Source of the DNA: Branchiostoma floridae
Lineage: Eukaryota > Chordata > Leptocardii > Amphioxiformes > Branchiostomatidae
DNA: 36,489 bases
Direction: 5' to 3'
Assembly: GCF_000003815.2 (NCBI RefSeq)
Contig: NC_049981.1
Coordinates: 3,207,926-3,244,414 of the forward strand
This document shows positions 28,901 through 36,489 of the stretch, piece by piece. The position numbers and the translations under genes are program-made. The notes below the pieces were generated by a model, which ran no database searches, had not been told where the DNA came from, and was given only the letters and a program-made list of their open reading frames with translations. Numbering within the stretch: the stretch's first letter is position 1; the number at the start of each line of letters is the position of its first letter.

Positions 28901-30049
28901 GCATAGTAACACAGTTTATTCCTTATCACCTGAGGTACCAGATCGTAGGGTTTTCTTTGGTTTTTAGCATGTATTTTGAGCAATGTAGAATGTTATACAG
29001 TATTTGGCAATGCATTACTACATATATAGCCGAGATGGCATTTTTAACCTCGTTGCAAGTTGTAAGCTATAGAACTACATTATCTTTGTCTTGTGCACAG
29101 AAATGACGAGATGAATATTGTTTGTTAAGTTTTGTATACCATGTGTCACAATAACCATTATTGTTATTTCTGTGCATGATGACAAGATTTCAAACATTAC
29201 GTTCTTTCTGTGGCTTAAAACCCCATGCAGACCCGTTTTCAGACTGGACTGGCTTTTCGGCTGTCCGGAGTGGACCGTTTTTTTCCGAAAACCAGTTTGA
29301 ATCTTACCATATTGCACGGGCTTGTTGCATTTCATGGAAATATGATATCTAACATGTTGAATAGCAGATTCTGACATTTGAATTGATGTTGTTACAATGT
29401 TAACTTTGAGGGCAGTAAATTTGCACAACTTCTGGCACAAAATTTTACATTGAAATGTTTTTTTTTTCTTGAATGTGTGAGTAAGGCATATCATTTGGTA
29501 CATGTATTCCGCATCACCCCCAATTCTACGACTGTACTTGGACCGGCACCTCTGGTGATAGTCGGAATGCACTTGTCCAGCATACTATAAATGCATTCAA
29601 GTTCGCAGGGATTTAATTTCGCGGTAGCAGGAAAAAGGACTTTTGCGGTGGTTTTCAGTTCGCGGTAACCTCGTGCCATAGCCTGTAGTCTAATACCATA
29701 ATAGAAAAATGTACCATAATAGAAAAATGTTCGCGGTGGATTTAAGTTCGCGGTGAAGTGGTCACCGCCAAAACCGCGAACATTAATCCACCGCGAACAT
29801 TTCTGCAACAGTATTTCTGATTCTATTAGATTCTATTGCTTACTATTTTCAGAATAAGTTTTTAGAAATCCCGGCAACATTCTTACTGACAACTGCATGT
29901 TTCCTTAACTTTTAGGGAAGTACCATAAGAAGGGGGACCCATTTGACTCCAGGGGTATCTTCTGGAGAGAGTGGCGTCAGAACAAGAACCTGAAGAAGGC
30001 TGTGATGATGCTTCAGCGGAAGAGGGGGGCCAAGCCAGCTTCTGGCTAA
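19926..30049 (+). CDS. FREP-3: fibrinogen-related protein with an inserted six-repeat tectonin propeller (11 coding exons)
   Basis: Exons: 19926-20093, 20617-20944, 21580-21729, 22999-23199, 24236-24391, 25344-25574, 26356-26481, 27152-27267, 27850-27996, 28654-28783, 29916-30049. Phases 0,1,1,1,1,1,1,0,0,1; total 628 aa. Order: signal peptide ([21 protein letters not shown]), two-Cys head (CVFKF...TTCASL), Lys-rich coiled coil, an Ala/Lys/Pro/Gly linker, and FReD part A (DCAGLKLK...[10 protein letters not shown]). Six tectonin repeats follow (W..I.GKLK..S.G...VWGVN..D.I..R.G). FReD part B completes it ([18 protein letters not shown]..., FSANDKDND Ca2+ site, [23 protein letters not shown]). 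Each domain is a lectin-type fold outside the cell in known families, so a dual-specificity lectin is likely (inference). Exon 5 could start later (24260) at a second in-frame acceptor; 24236 is chosen because it restores the usual NPTG inter-blade linker. The start is the first Met after a 3' splice-site-like CCATAG; a second Met lies three codons on. Confidence 0.82.
20372..20425 (+). repeat. two-copy 27-bp tandem repeat
   Basis: TGTAAATATGTTACAACCAC occurs twice in tandem in FREP-3 intron 1. The preceding AAGTCACAGACAAAGCT also recurs at 20184, so a small segmental duplication is present. Confidence 0.7.
20761..20940 (+). repeat. coding Ala-Lys-Pro-Gly repeats in FREP-3 linker
   Basis: Imperfect GCTAAACCAGGTGCT units encode GAKPGAA-type repeats ending in [12 protein letters not shown]. 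The low-complexity, Pro/Gly-rich composition suggests a flexible stalk at the position occupied by Thr/Gly in FREP-1 and KDNTDG in FREP-2. Confidence 0.85.
21070..21240. mobile_element. hairpin-bearing MITE family, copy 3
   Basis: Hairpin arms TTCTTGCTGC (21131-21140) and GCAGCAAGAA (21170-21179) pair perfectly around CGATGTAGGTGGCGCT. Both arms differ from copy 2 at matching positions, so pairing is retained. Followed by GTTTGTATCCCCCCTCGTC. The left end is CGACGTCTATCAGACACCAT. Confidence 0.6.
21730..22860 (+). repeat. minisatellite built from the 3' end of FREP-3 exon 3 plus its donor site
   Basis: After the true exon end (21729), about ten further copies of AACATGGACATAGGG...GGATGGGTTGTTATACTCAGG...GAGAGTAAGT follow. 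They start near 21775, 21893, 21994, 22094, 22211, 22313, 22425, 22537, 22649 and 22796. Units are about 100-115 bp, and a higher-order duplication of about 320 bp covers the first six. At least five copies keep the [18 protein letters not shown] frame; others have a 1-base deletion or a TAG. Almost all keep the GTAAGT donor. None has an evident in-frame acceptor. Confidence 0.92.
23915..24200. mobile_element. fold-back DNA transposon with direct target duplications
   Basis: Inverted arms of about 85 bases: CATTCTCCTACGCAGAGACA at the left matches the reverse complement of the right end (TGTCTCTGCGTAGGAGAATG). The similarity runs on through GGCGCCAGCAAA and CAACCGTCACCATCAG. The element is flanked by the direct repeat CCTTTGTC(C) at 23907-23915 and 24201-24209. 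An 8-base duplication with CA...TG ends would suit a hAT-type MITE; 9 bases would suit a Mutator type. It ends only 35 bases before tectonin exon 24236-24391. Confidence 0.85.
24414..24585. repeat. dispersed GGTACAGG/GGTCCAG repeat, copy 3
   Basis: Shares AGTAGGGGT, GGTACAGGTACGGTCCAGGT, AACCTGATT and CCATTTCGCTACAA with 9124-9330. It starts shortly after the donor of the tectonin blade-3 exon. Confidence 0.55.
24798..25301. mobile_element. MITE with AGGTGCACTCTCACCG ends, interrupted by a SINE
   Basis: The left end AGGTGCACTCTCACCGCACTTGCGTC matches the reverse complement of the right end (GACGCAAGTACGGTGAGAGTGCACA). The core shares CTCAACGAATTTGAGAGAT-like, TACGTATTACGCAATAT-like and GAACCCCGC motifs with the element at 5303-5570, in the opposite orientation. 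A SINE at 25019-25275 splits it. Confidence 0.7.
25019..25275 (+). mobile_element. tRNA-derived SINE with 9-bp target duplication
   Basis: The head contains A box TGGCGTAACTGG and B box GGTTCAATCC within a tRNA-like GGCGTCGGGCGTGGCGTAAC... start. The body has CTTGGGAAAGGCACTTTACA and CACCCAGGTGTAAAAATGGG, and the tail is A-rich. GACGCAAGT is present on both sides (25010-25018 and 25276-25284), a clean target-site duplication. Confidence 0.9.
26640..26935 (+). repeat. decayed copies of the exon-3 minisatellite, 3' side of the tectonin cassette
   Basis: AACATGGACAAAGGGCAGGAGCCCAGG...GGTTGCAATACTCAGGAATG (from about 26771) and a worse copy from about 26870 (CACGGACATAGAGG...CTAAGCAGGGAGAGTATTGAG) match the unit of the array at 21730-22860. 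The linkers (ACATGTACAGTAACATGACAGTAACA, CACACAAGTCACTAC) match too. The array therefore exists on both sides of the tectonin exons. Confidence 0.8.
27309..27733 (+). repeat. (CATC)n-rich microsatellite
   Basis: Interrupted CATCCATCCATC tracts with TCTTTAAATTCTT and CTTCAATTCTTCATC spacers fill most of FREP-3 intron 8. This is a strong pyrimidine-rich strand. The open frame seen here is repeat-derived. Confidence 0.9.
28341..28580 (+). mobile_element. tRNA-derived SINE, intron 9 of FREP-3
   Basis: A box TGGCACAGCGGC and B box GAGTTCGAATCCTG are followed by GATCTTGTGCCCTTGGGAAA, TCGGATAGGACGTTAGATGG and GTGGGTGTAAAGGACTTTAA. It is the fullest copy of the family and matches 3967-4160 over most of that copy. 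Confidence 0.8.
28803..29180 (+). repeat. two direct copies of a 70-bp segment in FREP-3 intron 10
   Basis: TTTTGTATACCATGTGTCAC and AATAACCATTATTGTTATTT occur at about 28803-28870 and again at 29108-29179. The second flank (TTTCTGNGCATG) is shared too. Function unknown. Confidence 0.75.
29589..29815 (-). mobile_element. fold-back repeat with GCGGTGG/CCACCGC arms, inverted copy
   Basis: TTCGCGGTGGATTTAAGTTC and its counterparts CCGCGAACATTAATCCACCG give a hairpin. The reverse complement of this segment aligns with 538-745, including the ACTT(A/G)AATGCATT end. It lies about 100 bases upstream of the last FREP-3 exon. An ATAATAGAAAAATGT duplication is internal. Confidence 0.6.
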
Positions 30050-30126
30050 TAGCAGAGCAAAATCCTGAGCCCATAAAAACTGGCATTGGTGTCATCTATA
30101 AAAAAATTTGTTTACTGTTTATCCAA

Positions 30127-30132
30127 AATAAA
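30127..30132 (+). promoter_or_regulatory. candidate poly(A) signal of FREP-3
   Basis: AATAAA lies 78 bases after the stop codon, followed by AAGTGAAAGAATGTGTCATCC. Good position for cleavage near 30150. Confidence 0.65.
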
Positions 30133-31160
30133 CAAAGTGAAAGAATGTGTCATCCATTTTTTGCAGCTTTAATTCTTCACTCCTCAGCAAATACAAAAAA
30201 AAGCACACTCACAAAGTAACCTCAAAGTATAGTCACACAGCCTCGAACCTTTAACATAGCACCTGATAGACACGCCGTCTACTCTTCTTACGGATAAGGA
30301 CATAATATAATGCCAATCTTCGTACACTTTGTATGCATCTAACCTTAACCAGCATCCGTTTTTACCAAATATATCTCTATACACACAGCATCTTCCTTTG
30401 TCAACATTTCTCTTCCATGTTGGTAGTTGCTTATTTCATCTCTCAAATAATAAACTTTCTCAGTCCAATACACACAATATATAGATGTAAGACTAAGTCT
30501 TTGTTGCGCAAGTACATAAAGCTCCAACTGTTGTGTTAGAGCACTATTTTGCAATTGGAGGTCCCTATAGTGTTTGAAGTTTGACGTACATTTACGTAAT
30601 ATTTTAACTAGAGCATATACTTGGGTGGGTACATTGTAGGTATTTTCTTTTGTGCACACATGCGTCAGGTAGGAGAGAATACTTTAGAGTCCAGACGAAC
30701 ACCCCCTCTCATCTAGCCTGGGTACCACCCGGTTAGTAGTTCACTCCTATGTTCACATCTACTCCCTGTCTGGAGACCTGCACATTCAAACTGTTTGGTG
30801 GTGATGTCAGTTAATAAGCAAATTAAGGAATGGGTTCTCGTTTCGATGACAACAGCCCCCCCGCAAGCGGACAGAGGGAGTTTCGGGTATTGGAACACCT
30901 GTTCAAATGATCGCTTGAACCCATTCCTTTATTCTCTCATGTGTAGATACCAATCAGCGCCCTCGTCCAAAATTTGGACAATTCCAGACGTTAACGTGGT
31001 CAAGGTTCCCAGACGGAACAGCAGAGAAGCGACTGTATATAGTGTATATATAATTAACGTCGGAGCGACCTACTTTCCAGATGGTACCCAGACTATCAGA
31101 TAGGAGAGAATAGTTTAGAGTCCAGACGTACACTTTGAGTCCTTTCACTGCTGCTGTTAT
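30133..31160. other. spacer between convergent FREP-3 and pyruvate kinase
   Basis: No gene was recognised. The left half is AT-rich and unique-looking. A small DNA transposon occupies about 30713-31096. GGAATGGGTT (30829) and AACCCATTCC (30918) form an internal inverted repeat. Confidence 0.5.
30713..31096. mobile_element. putative MITE with TAG(C/T)CTGGGTACCA ends
   Basis: The left TAGCCTGGGTACCACC matches the reverse complement of the right end (TAGTCTGGGTACCATC). Directly repeated flanking text (AGGAGAGAATANTTTAGAGT) occurs at 30671 and 31103, but it is offset from the left terminus by some 15-20 bases, so the exact borders and target duplication are unclear. Confidence 0.5.
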
Positions 31161-31267
31161 TTATTCTACCTGCACGATACGCAGGGTGTTGGTGAAGCCA
31201 GGTCCGGGCCGCCAGCCAGTCACCACCACCACATTGTTACCTGGCTTAGCAAACCCTCTTGTTTTCC
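31161..31267 (-). CDS. PKM: pyruvate kinase alternative last exon C (distal)
   Basis: Acceptor CTCCTACCAG, then a phase-1 entry and [34 protein letters not shown], stop; 34 residues after the junction Gly. It is closest to vertebrate PKM in the Lys-x-Arg-Gly-Phe start and in GFTNT. The stop codon is embedded in GAATAAATAA, so the TAA overlaps an AATAAA hexamer on the minus strand (31165-31160). Confidence 0.85.
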
Positions 31268-34200
31268 CTGGTAGGAGAGTAGGTGAACAACGTTATTAAA
31301 CTGTGTCTTTGTTGTGTAAAACAGAACATTCATACAAGGATATTTCTAATCAAAATTCGAATTAACAGACCTGGTTACTTAACAAAATTAATGTAATGTA
31401 AAAGTGCAACCCCTAATTTTTGCCTACCATTGAATATGATCGCTTTTTTGGGGGGGGGGGGGGGGCAAGGAACATTAAGCTAAAACCAAAATTAATGTTG
31501 ATTATTGTTCAGGTGTATACTCAATTTCTTGTCACTTAAGGAATTTTAATTCTTCCTACACCTTAAAGTCTATAGGGGCATGCCCGTTTCTGTCTGTAGT
31601 TTATTTTTCTCTACTTCCAGTAGAAATGTCCCAATCACTATAGGTGACAATTAGCCTGTGGATAATGTATAATATAGGTGCTAAAACCTTGTGTTTTTGC
31701 TCATTATACATGTATAATGTACATGTATAAGGAAAGTTTGCAAATTTGCTCAACGTACAGAGATCCAAAATCCAAGTGACTGCCACAATGGGTCGTACAA
31801 ATGTAAGTGCCAGACAACTGCGACACAAGTTATATGCCACAACCAGTATTGAGGCTCAAATATCACGTCCCAGAAACTGCAGTAGATCATGGGTCTTACA
31901 GATTGGCTGAAATTTTGTCAGTTCAGTGGCAGCTATCTGTCACAGTGGTAAATGTATCTGAAATCTTTATTCAAATACAATTCAATCTCTATACAACTGG
32001 ACAAAAAATGGAGATTACTGGACGTTCGAGTGACATCCATCACTCTTTTTCAGCGTCATACAGCTTACTGGCATAACAATTCAATACAGGGACAGCTAAC
32101 TACAAAAACTGGTTGAACCACTAATTTCCTATGGATCGTATACAAATGTCACTCAACTGTAAATCATAGTTCGGTATGTTGGTTTCTAGGTAGCTCAGTG
32201 TGCACACTTATATTGCATTGCTCTGCCAGTTCATTCTAATACGCTGAAGAAGAGGGATAGATGTCACTCAAAAAATTCGGAAATACTGTGTTATATATTT
32301 GTAGTTTTAGAGATTGAATTGCATTGGATTACCTGGATGTCAAACCTTCATTCACATATCTGAAATCTAGTAATACCCACAACCGCAACAAAGGACAGTG
32401 AGAGTACAGAAAAACTGCAACACATTTGTTAGCCAAGACAGCACAGAAAAACCAAATTTTGTAAGTGGAGTTTGCTGTTAGAAATCACCATGCAAAGGAA
32501 AATGCAGCTAAATCAGCCTGTGCACTGCAAAACTAAATGCAGGACATTATCAATGATGCGTCCTGACACGAGGTACACAAGGGCTCAAGTGTGTTAACAG
32601 CTACATTATATCTGCTATACAGAAGCACACTTTTGTTACCATTCAATGGCTCAATTTCTTAATTTGCCTCTAGTATTTAAGTATGTTAAGATCTATGGGG
32701 TAAGTTCTTTCCTTTGGAGTTAATCCAGGGGGTGTTAAATTTTGAACAACAATTTCTCCCTTTAAAGAAAGACTGTCAATTGTACAATACACCTTGTTTT
32801 GATAAGACTTTCAAAACACTAACTTAAAAGTTTAATCTACTTGATACTCAACTGAGTCACCAATTTCAATGAGAGAGAGCAATGAAAAGAATCACACTAA
32901 ACTTGATGATATTAAAAATGCCAATGCAATGATCGCAAAGTGAAAAAAATTATGAATCAAAAAATCACTTTTGGTGTATGATTGTAACCCTATTTTCTTT
33001 TTCATTCATTTTCATGTCCTCTATTTTAACTTACAAATTATCATAGTCATAATTTCGAGACAAATTGGATTCAATCTTCATTTTCAATGACTCGAATGAT
33101 TTGATTTTTAATGATTTGAATAATTTGACTTTTAATGATTTGAATGATTTGATTTGCAATAATTTTGCATTTGAATGATGATTCCAGTGATTTGATTTTG
33201 TATTATTTGAATGATGATTCTCAATGACTTGATTATCAATGACTTTCAATGATTTGGATGATTTCATTTGCAGTAATTTGATTTTAGATGATTGGCAATA
33301 AAGGAACTTGATTTTGTTCCGACAATATGCCAACGTCACCTGCGGTTCGTACAGGCCTTACTCCATAATGCATTTGATACGCATCGTGTTGGTATGCCCG
33401 GAGCCAGGGCGCCAACCCGTCACGATCACGACTGTATCCCCGACTTTCATGAGTTGGCAATTTTTCGCTGCGGGGGAGAAATGTACATTAATTCGTCATG
33501 CCATTGACGGCCATGCTTAACGTTACTCTGCATGTACAGATAATATATAGAGGCCCAACTTACACTCTCGTCATCTTAGTCCTCAACAGTTAACAAACGT
33601 ATGGTGTTGATGTGACCTGAACCGGGCATCCACCCAGTCAGAACGACCACGGTGTTGCCAACTTTCACGAAATTGCGCTGGCGGGCTGTGAAAGGACACA
33701 GTCACGCAATGAAGGTCACACATGTGGACAGTGCGGTATATATGGTTAGAGAGATCCCACATTCATCCCTGCTTTGTCGTCTTTTAATCTTAGCGCAAAA
33801 TAAAAGGAATCAAGAGAATGTGAAGAGCAAGAAAGAGGTACATATTTTTGCAAGGTAGCCAGCACCATGCATGAAGATTCATTATACATTAAACATATTT
33901 AACCTTAATGCTCTCGTAGACTTATATGCTTTGCATTCAGTACACTGAGTACAGACCTGAGGTTATGAAGTTCATAGTAATTGCTAGCTATAGCAATGGT
34001 TCTAGTCTCAGGCACTGGCAAAGGGTATGATTTTGGCTGGTAGTGCAAACTTCTTTTTTTATTCAATTATAAATTTTATATACCCTTTAATCTGCAATTG
34101 CCCTTATTAAATTTTGGTGATTTTTCAGGGAGACTCAATTTAAATGAATATTTAACAGTAATACTGATATTCACAACATATCGGGGAGGGTTCAAGGTGA

Positions 34201-36484
34201 CTTTCTCGCAGAATGCTAAAATGCAACACTTGCTGTAGCTGCACACTTAGCAAAATTCTATTTTGCGGTGGCCTGTGAAACATTGATGGTGGAAGAACAG
34301 CCAAGCAAATGGCTCAAATCAGAATACAAAGTTGACAAAGCCTAATTTAAGTACAGTAACAATATTGAATGTATTACATGTATAAGGCCTAAGAAAAAAT
34401 GTTTTGTTTCCATTTACCGAGCTGAAAAAATAGGGTTACTAGATTCTAGTCAAGTCAGTTAGTAGGGGTACTTTTTTTTTTATCTGCATGATGCAACATA
34501 ACATGTACATTTGACAATATAATGATAATATTTCAAATGTACTGATGTACAGTGTTTCAACATACAGGGGACCTAGTTCAATAGGTCTGTTCATATCGTG
34601 TTTTCTTAGTATTGACAGAAACAGAAATGAGGAAAACATGTTGGAACTTCAACCATTCTAAAGCATCTTCTTCACTCAGATGTCAGCTAGAGTTTGACCC
34701 CACAACCCCCAAAAGCTTCGTTCAGCAGGTTTTTCTAGGGACTATCAGTTGGATAACTTAAAGAAACACAACATTTTTTCCTAGGCCACAGAACAGGAAC
34801 ATGGAGATTTAAAGAATTACTACTGACCATATTCGATGCAGTAGGTGACCCTGGCCTCCACATCATCCACCCAGTTTTCTTTCCGCTTCTCCTCGGGGTA
34901 CCACAGGGGGTGGATCCCCCGCCACAGGTGCATCTGCCGGGCCACCTGCGCCTCACGGGTTATGGCCAGGATCGGGCAGCGCGGACGGAAGTGGGACATG
35001 TCCGCAGCAGATCTGCCAGAAAGATCATTAGTTTGAAGTTGTGTTTAACTTAGTAGAGTGTGTAGTGCAGTGGTTTAGTGACTAGCCTGCCTCTAGTTCT
35101 ATAGTTTGGGAGTTCAAATCCCGGCTGTGTCGCTCCGACATGTACTACTAGAAAGTTCAGACCCTAAATATAATTCACTTTGTCTTCTCGGTACCAAACT
35201 TTCACGGTCTGAGAAAATTGAACTTGTTCTCGGAACTAAATGTTCACTGTCGCGGCAAGTGCACATAAAAAAAGTCTGTGAATTATTTGTTATCAGTAAT
35301 GATAAGTTCACGTTACAGTCATCACCGTGAAAATCGTGAACATAACAGTACATTGAAAAAATTAGGAATTACACTGTAGTATTAGCTAATCATATAACAG
35401 TATTAGATGCAGAACCCAGTGAATGATGATGATGATATACATGTAACATGGGACGTTAAGCCATGGTCCATTCTACATGTACATTGCAAAGACCTAGGAG
35501 ATTCCCCCTGTAGAATGAACATGTGAGTACTGTTTAACAGGCCTGGGATTGTCTTCTCTGTCATGACAAGTGGAATAATAGCTCTTCAGTGAGCTAAACT
35601 GGTTAAAATTCACTTGCTAAATATCTCTTTGTAAGAAAAATTGTTGGCACGAATTTGTCCAGTTATACATGTACTGGACAGTGTCCATACACCCTCTAGT
35701 GTTATACCCAATGATGTTTTTATTGTTCGAAATTCAAACCCAGGAAGACTAGCCCTGAACAGAGACAGTGGGCGCCTTAGACTTCCTGCAACGTATGATC
35801 CACTGTTTCCTGAGTCACGTGTTCTATCTGCATAACGTGATGTCACGACAACAGAGATTGTTCATTCCTTGACAAAGACTGGTGCTGTTCAGTCGAAAAT
35901 TTGGTTGAGTCCAATTTTTGTGTTGGATATTACAGTTAAGCTACTTCAATAGATTATGTTACAATAACACTTTATATCCGTACACAAAATAAAGCGAATA
36001 CCAACAAGCTTTCGATCTACGTCCTCTGATCCTTCTCAAGTTGTAATGACCCAAAACCTAAGTCACACTTCCGGAAAGCTGCCGGAACGGAAGTGTGACG
36101 TCAGTAAAGGGTCAAAGGTTTTGGGTCATTACAACTTGAGAAGGATCAGAGGACTGATCGAAAGCTTGTTGGTAAGCGCTTTATTTTGTGTATGGATATA
36201 AAGTGTTAAAATTGTAACATAATGTTTATTATCGTCACAGATGAACTTACATTCGAGTACTTCAATAAGAGTTAAACTGTATTGGAATAAAGGAGAAGCC
36301 TGGGTCCTACTCACTTGCCCGACCTGGTGACCACGATGATGGCCGCTGCCTGACAGCTGAAGGAGGCCTGGACAGCAGCGACAGCAGCCGACTGGGTGGG
36401 GTCGCTGGCCTCCCACAGGATCTCACGACGCAGCTCCTCAAACACCTGGCGATGGAACATGGCCGACTCCGCTTCACGCGCAAT
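31161..36484 (-). CDS. PKM: pyruvate kinase, C-terminal part (gene continues beyond the window)
   Basis: Pyruvate kinase makes ATP and pyruvate from phosphoenolpyruvate and ADP in the cytosol (last step of glycolysis). Seen here, in coding order: exon 36484-36315 ([20 protein letters not shown]...IIVVTRSGK), exon 35012-34828 ([20 protein letters not shown]...[18 protein letters not shown]), then one of three alternative last exons: 33685-33576, 33467-33358 or 31267-31161. The phases (0, 2, 1) match the vertebrate PKM C-terminal exons. The first exon corresponds to the mutually exclusive PKM1/PKM2 exon. The 6'-phosphate loop reads TRSGKS, basic at the position that separates M2 (Lys) from M1 (Glu). 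The Trp and Arg that contact fructose-1,6-bisphosphate in the next exon are kept (W..DVEAR). The N-terminal and TIM-barrel exons lie outside the window. Whether it is one PKM/PKLR ancestor gene cannot be told from here. Confidence 0.9.
31268..33357. other. region between pyruvate kinase last exons B and C
   Basis: On the minus strand this is either 3' UTR of exon B transcripts or intron ahead of exon C. AATAAA hexamers on the minus strand are at 31605-31600 and 31971-31966. A G homopolymer of about 18 bases starts near 31449. No other coding sequence was recognised. Confidence 0.4.
33060..33290. repeat. AT-rich AATGATTTGA tandem repeat
   Basis: About fifteen imperfect units of AATGATTTGA / AATGACTTGA, immediately downstream (minus strand) of pyruvate kinase last exon B. 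The Lys/Ser/Leu-rich minus-strand open frame here is repeat-derived. Confidence 0.75.
33358..33467 (-). CDS. PKM: pyruvate kinase alternative last exon B (middle)
   Basis: Acceptor TTCTCCCCCGCAG, phase-1 entry, then [35 protein letters not shown], stop; 35 codons after the split codon, counting the stop. It retains the TGWRPGSG loop in full, with His in place of the vertebrate Phe. Confidence 0.87.
33576..33685 (-). CDS. PKM: pyruvate kinase alternative last exon A (proximal)
   Basis: Acceptor GTCCTTTCACAG, phase-1 entry, then [35 protein letters not shown], stop; the same 110-base coding length as exon B. Arg of the GWRPGSG loop is Met here. Only 108 bases separate its stop from the start of exon B, so the two are tightly spaced. 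Confidence 0.87.
33686..34827. other. pyruvate kinase intron upstream of last exon A
   Basis: AT-rich intron. I see no exon, RNA gene or resolved transposon in it. Confidence 0.5.
35056..35140 (+). mobile_element. tRNA-like SINE head
   Basis: A-box-like TAGTGCAGTGGTTTAGTGAC and B box GGGAGTTCAAATCCCGG, followed by CTGTGTCGCTCCGACATG. The rest of the SINE body is missing or diverged. Confidence 0.5.
35954..36224. mobile_element. large fold-back element
   Basis: Arms of about 110 bases (35954-36072 and 36115-36224) are near-perfect inverted copies. Examples: ATTATGTTACAAT with ATTGTAACATAAT, CCAACAAGCTTTCGAT with ATCGAAAGCTTGTTGG, and CTTCTCAAGTTGTAATGACC with its complement. The short centre has CACACTTCCGG / GGAAGTGTGACGTC. 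No coding sequence. Confidence 0.85.
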
Positions 36485-36489
36485 CTACA

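Larger units (their letters stand above)
35013..36314. other. pyruvate kinase intron between the two shared exons
   Basis: Contains a tRNA-like SINE head (35056-35140), a degenerate fold-back repeat (about 35205-35360) and a large hairpin (35954-36224). No second copy of the PKM1/PKM2-type exon was found in this intron. Confidence 0.5.

Noticed and set aside
29075-29572. 165-codon minus-strand frame in the last FREP-3 intron
   Set aside because: No recognisable domain, AT-rich composition, and it overlaps a duplicated non-coding segment.
33031-33339. 102-codon Lys/Ser-rich minus-strand frame
   Set aside because: It is produced by an AATGATTTGA tandem repeat next to pyruvate kinase exon B and has no domain or splice support.

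Overview
The window is from an animal nuclear genome: long introns with GT-AG borders, AATAAA poly(A) signals, tRNA-derived SINEs, fold-back DNA transposons and microsatellites. Clustered secreted fibrinogen-related genes, a fish-egg-lectin-type tectonin propeller and a pyruvate kinase split like vertebrate PKM suggest an invertebrate deuterostome. Amphioxus (Branchiostoma) is my best guess; this is inference, because no species marker was read directly.

Layout. 1-2325: non-coding upstream DNA. 2326-7879 (+): fibrinogen-related protein gene 1 (FREP-1), 8 coding exons, 442 aa. 7880-10330: repeat-rich intergenic DNA. 10340-17375 (+): FREP-2, 8 coding exons, 467 aa, preceded by four extra copies of the 5' half of its signal-peptide exon. 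17376-19921: intergenic. 19926-30049 (+): FREP-3, 11 coding exons, 628 aa. Its fibrinogen domain is interrupted by four exons encoding six tectonin repeats. 30133-31160: short spacer with a small DNA transposon. 31161-36484 (-): the C-terminal part of a pyruvate kinase gene, converging on FREP-3, with three in-frame alternative last exons.

The three FREPs share one plan: signal peptide, short Cys-containing head, coiled coil, low-complexity linker, then a C-terminal fibrinogen-related domain (FReD). FREP-1 and FREP-2 have identical intron phases (2-2-0-1-2-2-2) and are close paralogs. FREP-3 has different FReD intron positions and is an older paralog. The linker exon lies at the same place in all three but carries unrelated repeats (Thr/Gly, Lys-Asp-Asn-Thr-Asp-Gly, Ala-Lys-Pro-Gly). 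The family role is secreted, multimeric, Ca2+-dependent glycan or acetyl-group recognition in innate immunity; that role is inferred here.

The most unusual items are: (1) a six-bladed tectonin propeller inserted inside a fibrinogen domain as a phase 1-1 exon cassette, with remnants of a minisatellite made from the preceding FReD exon on both sides; (2) triplicated last exons of pyruvate kinase that swap the fructose-1,6-bisphosphate-binding loop; (3) the tandem signal-peptide half-exon array of FREP-2. All gene models were built by eye from reading frame and splice phase; no transcript evidence was available.
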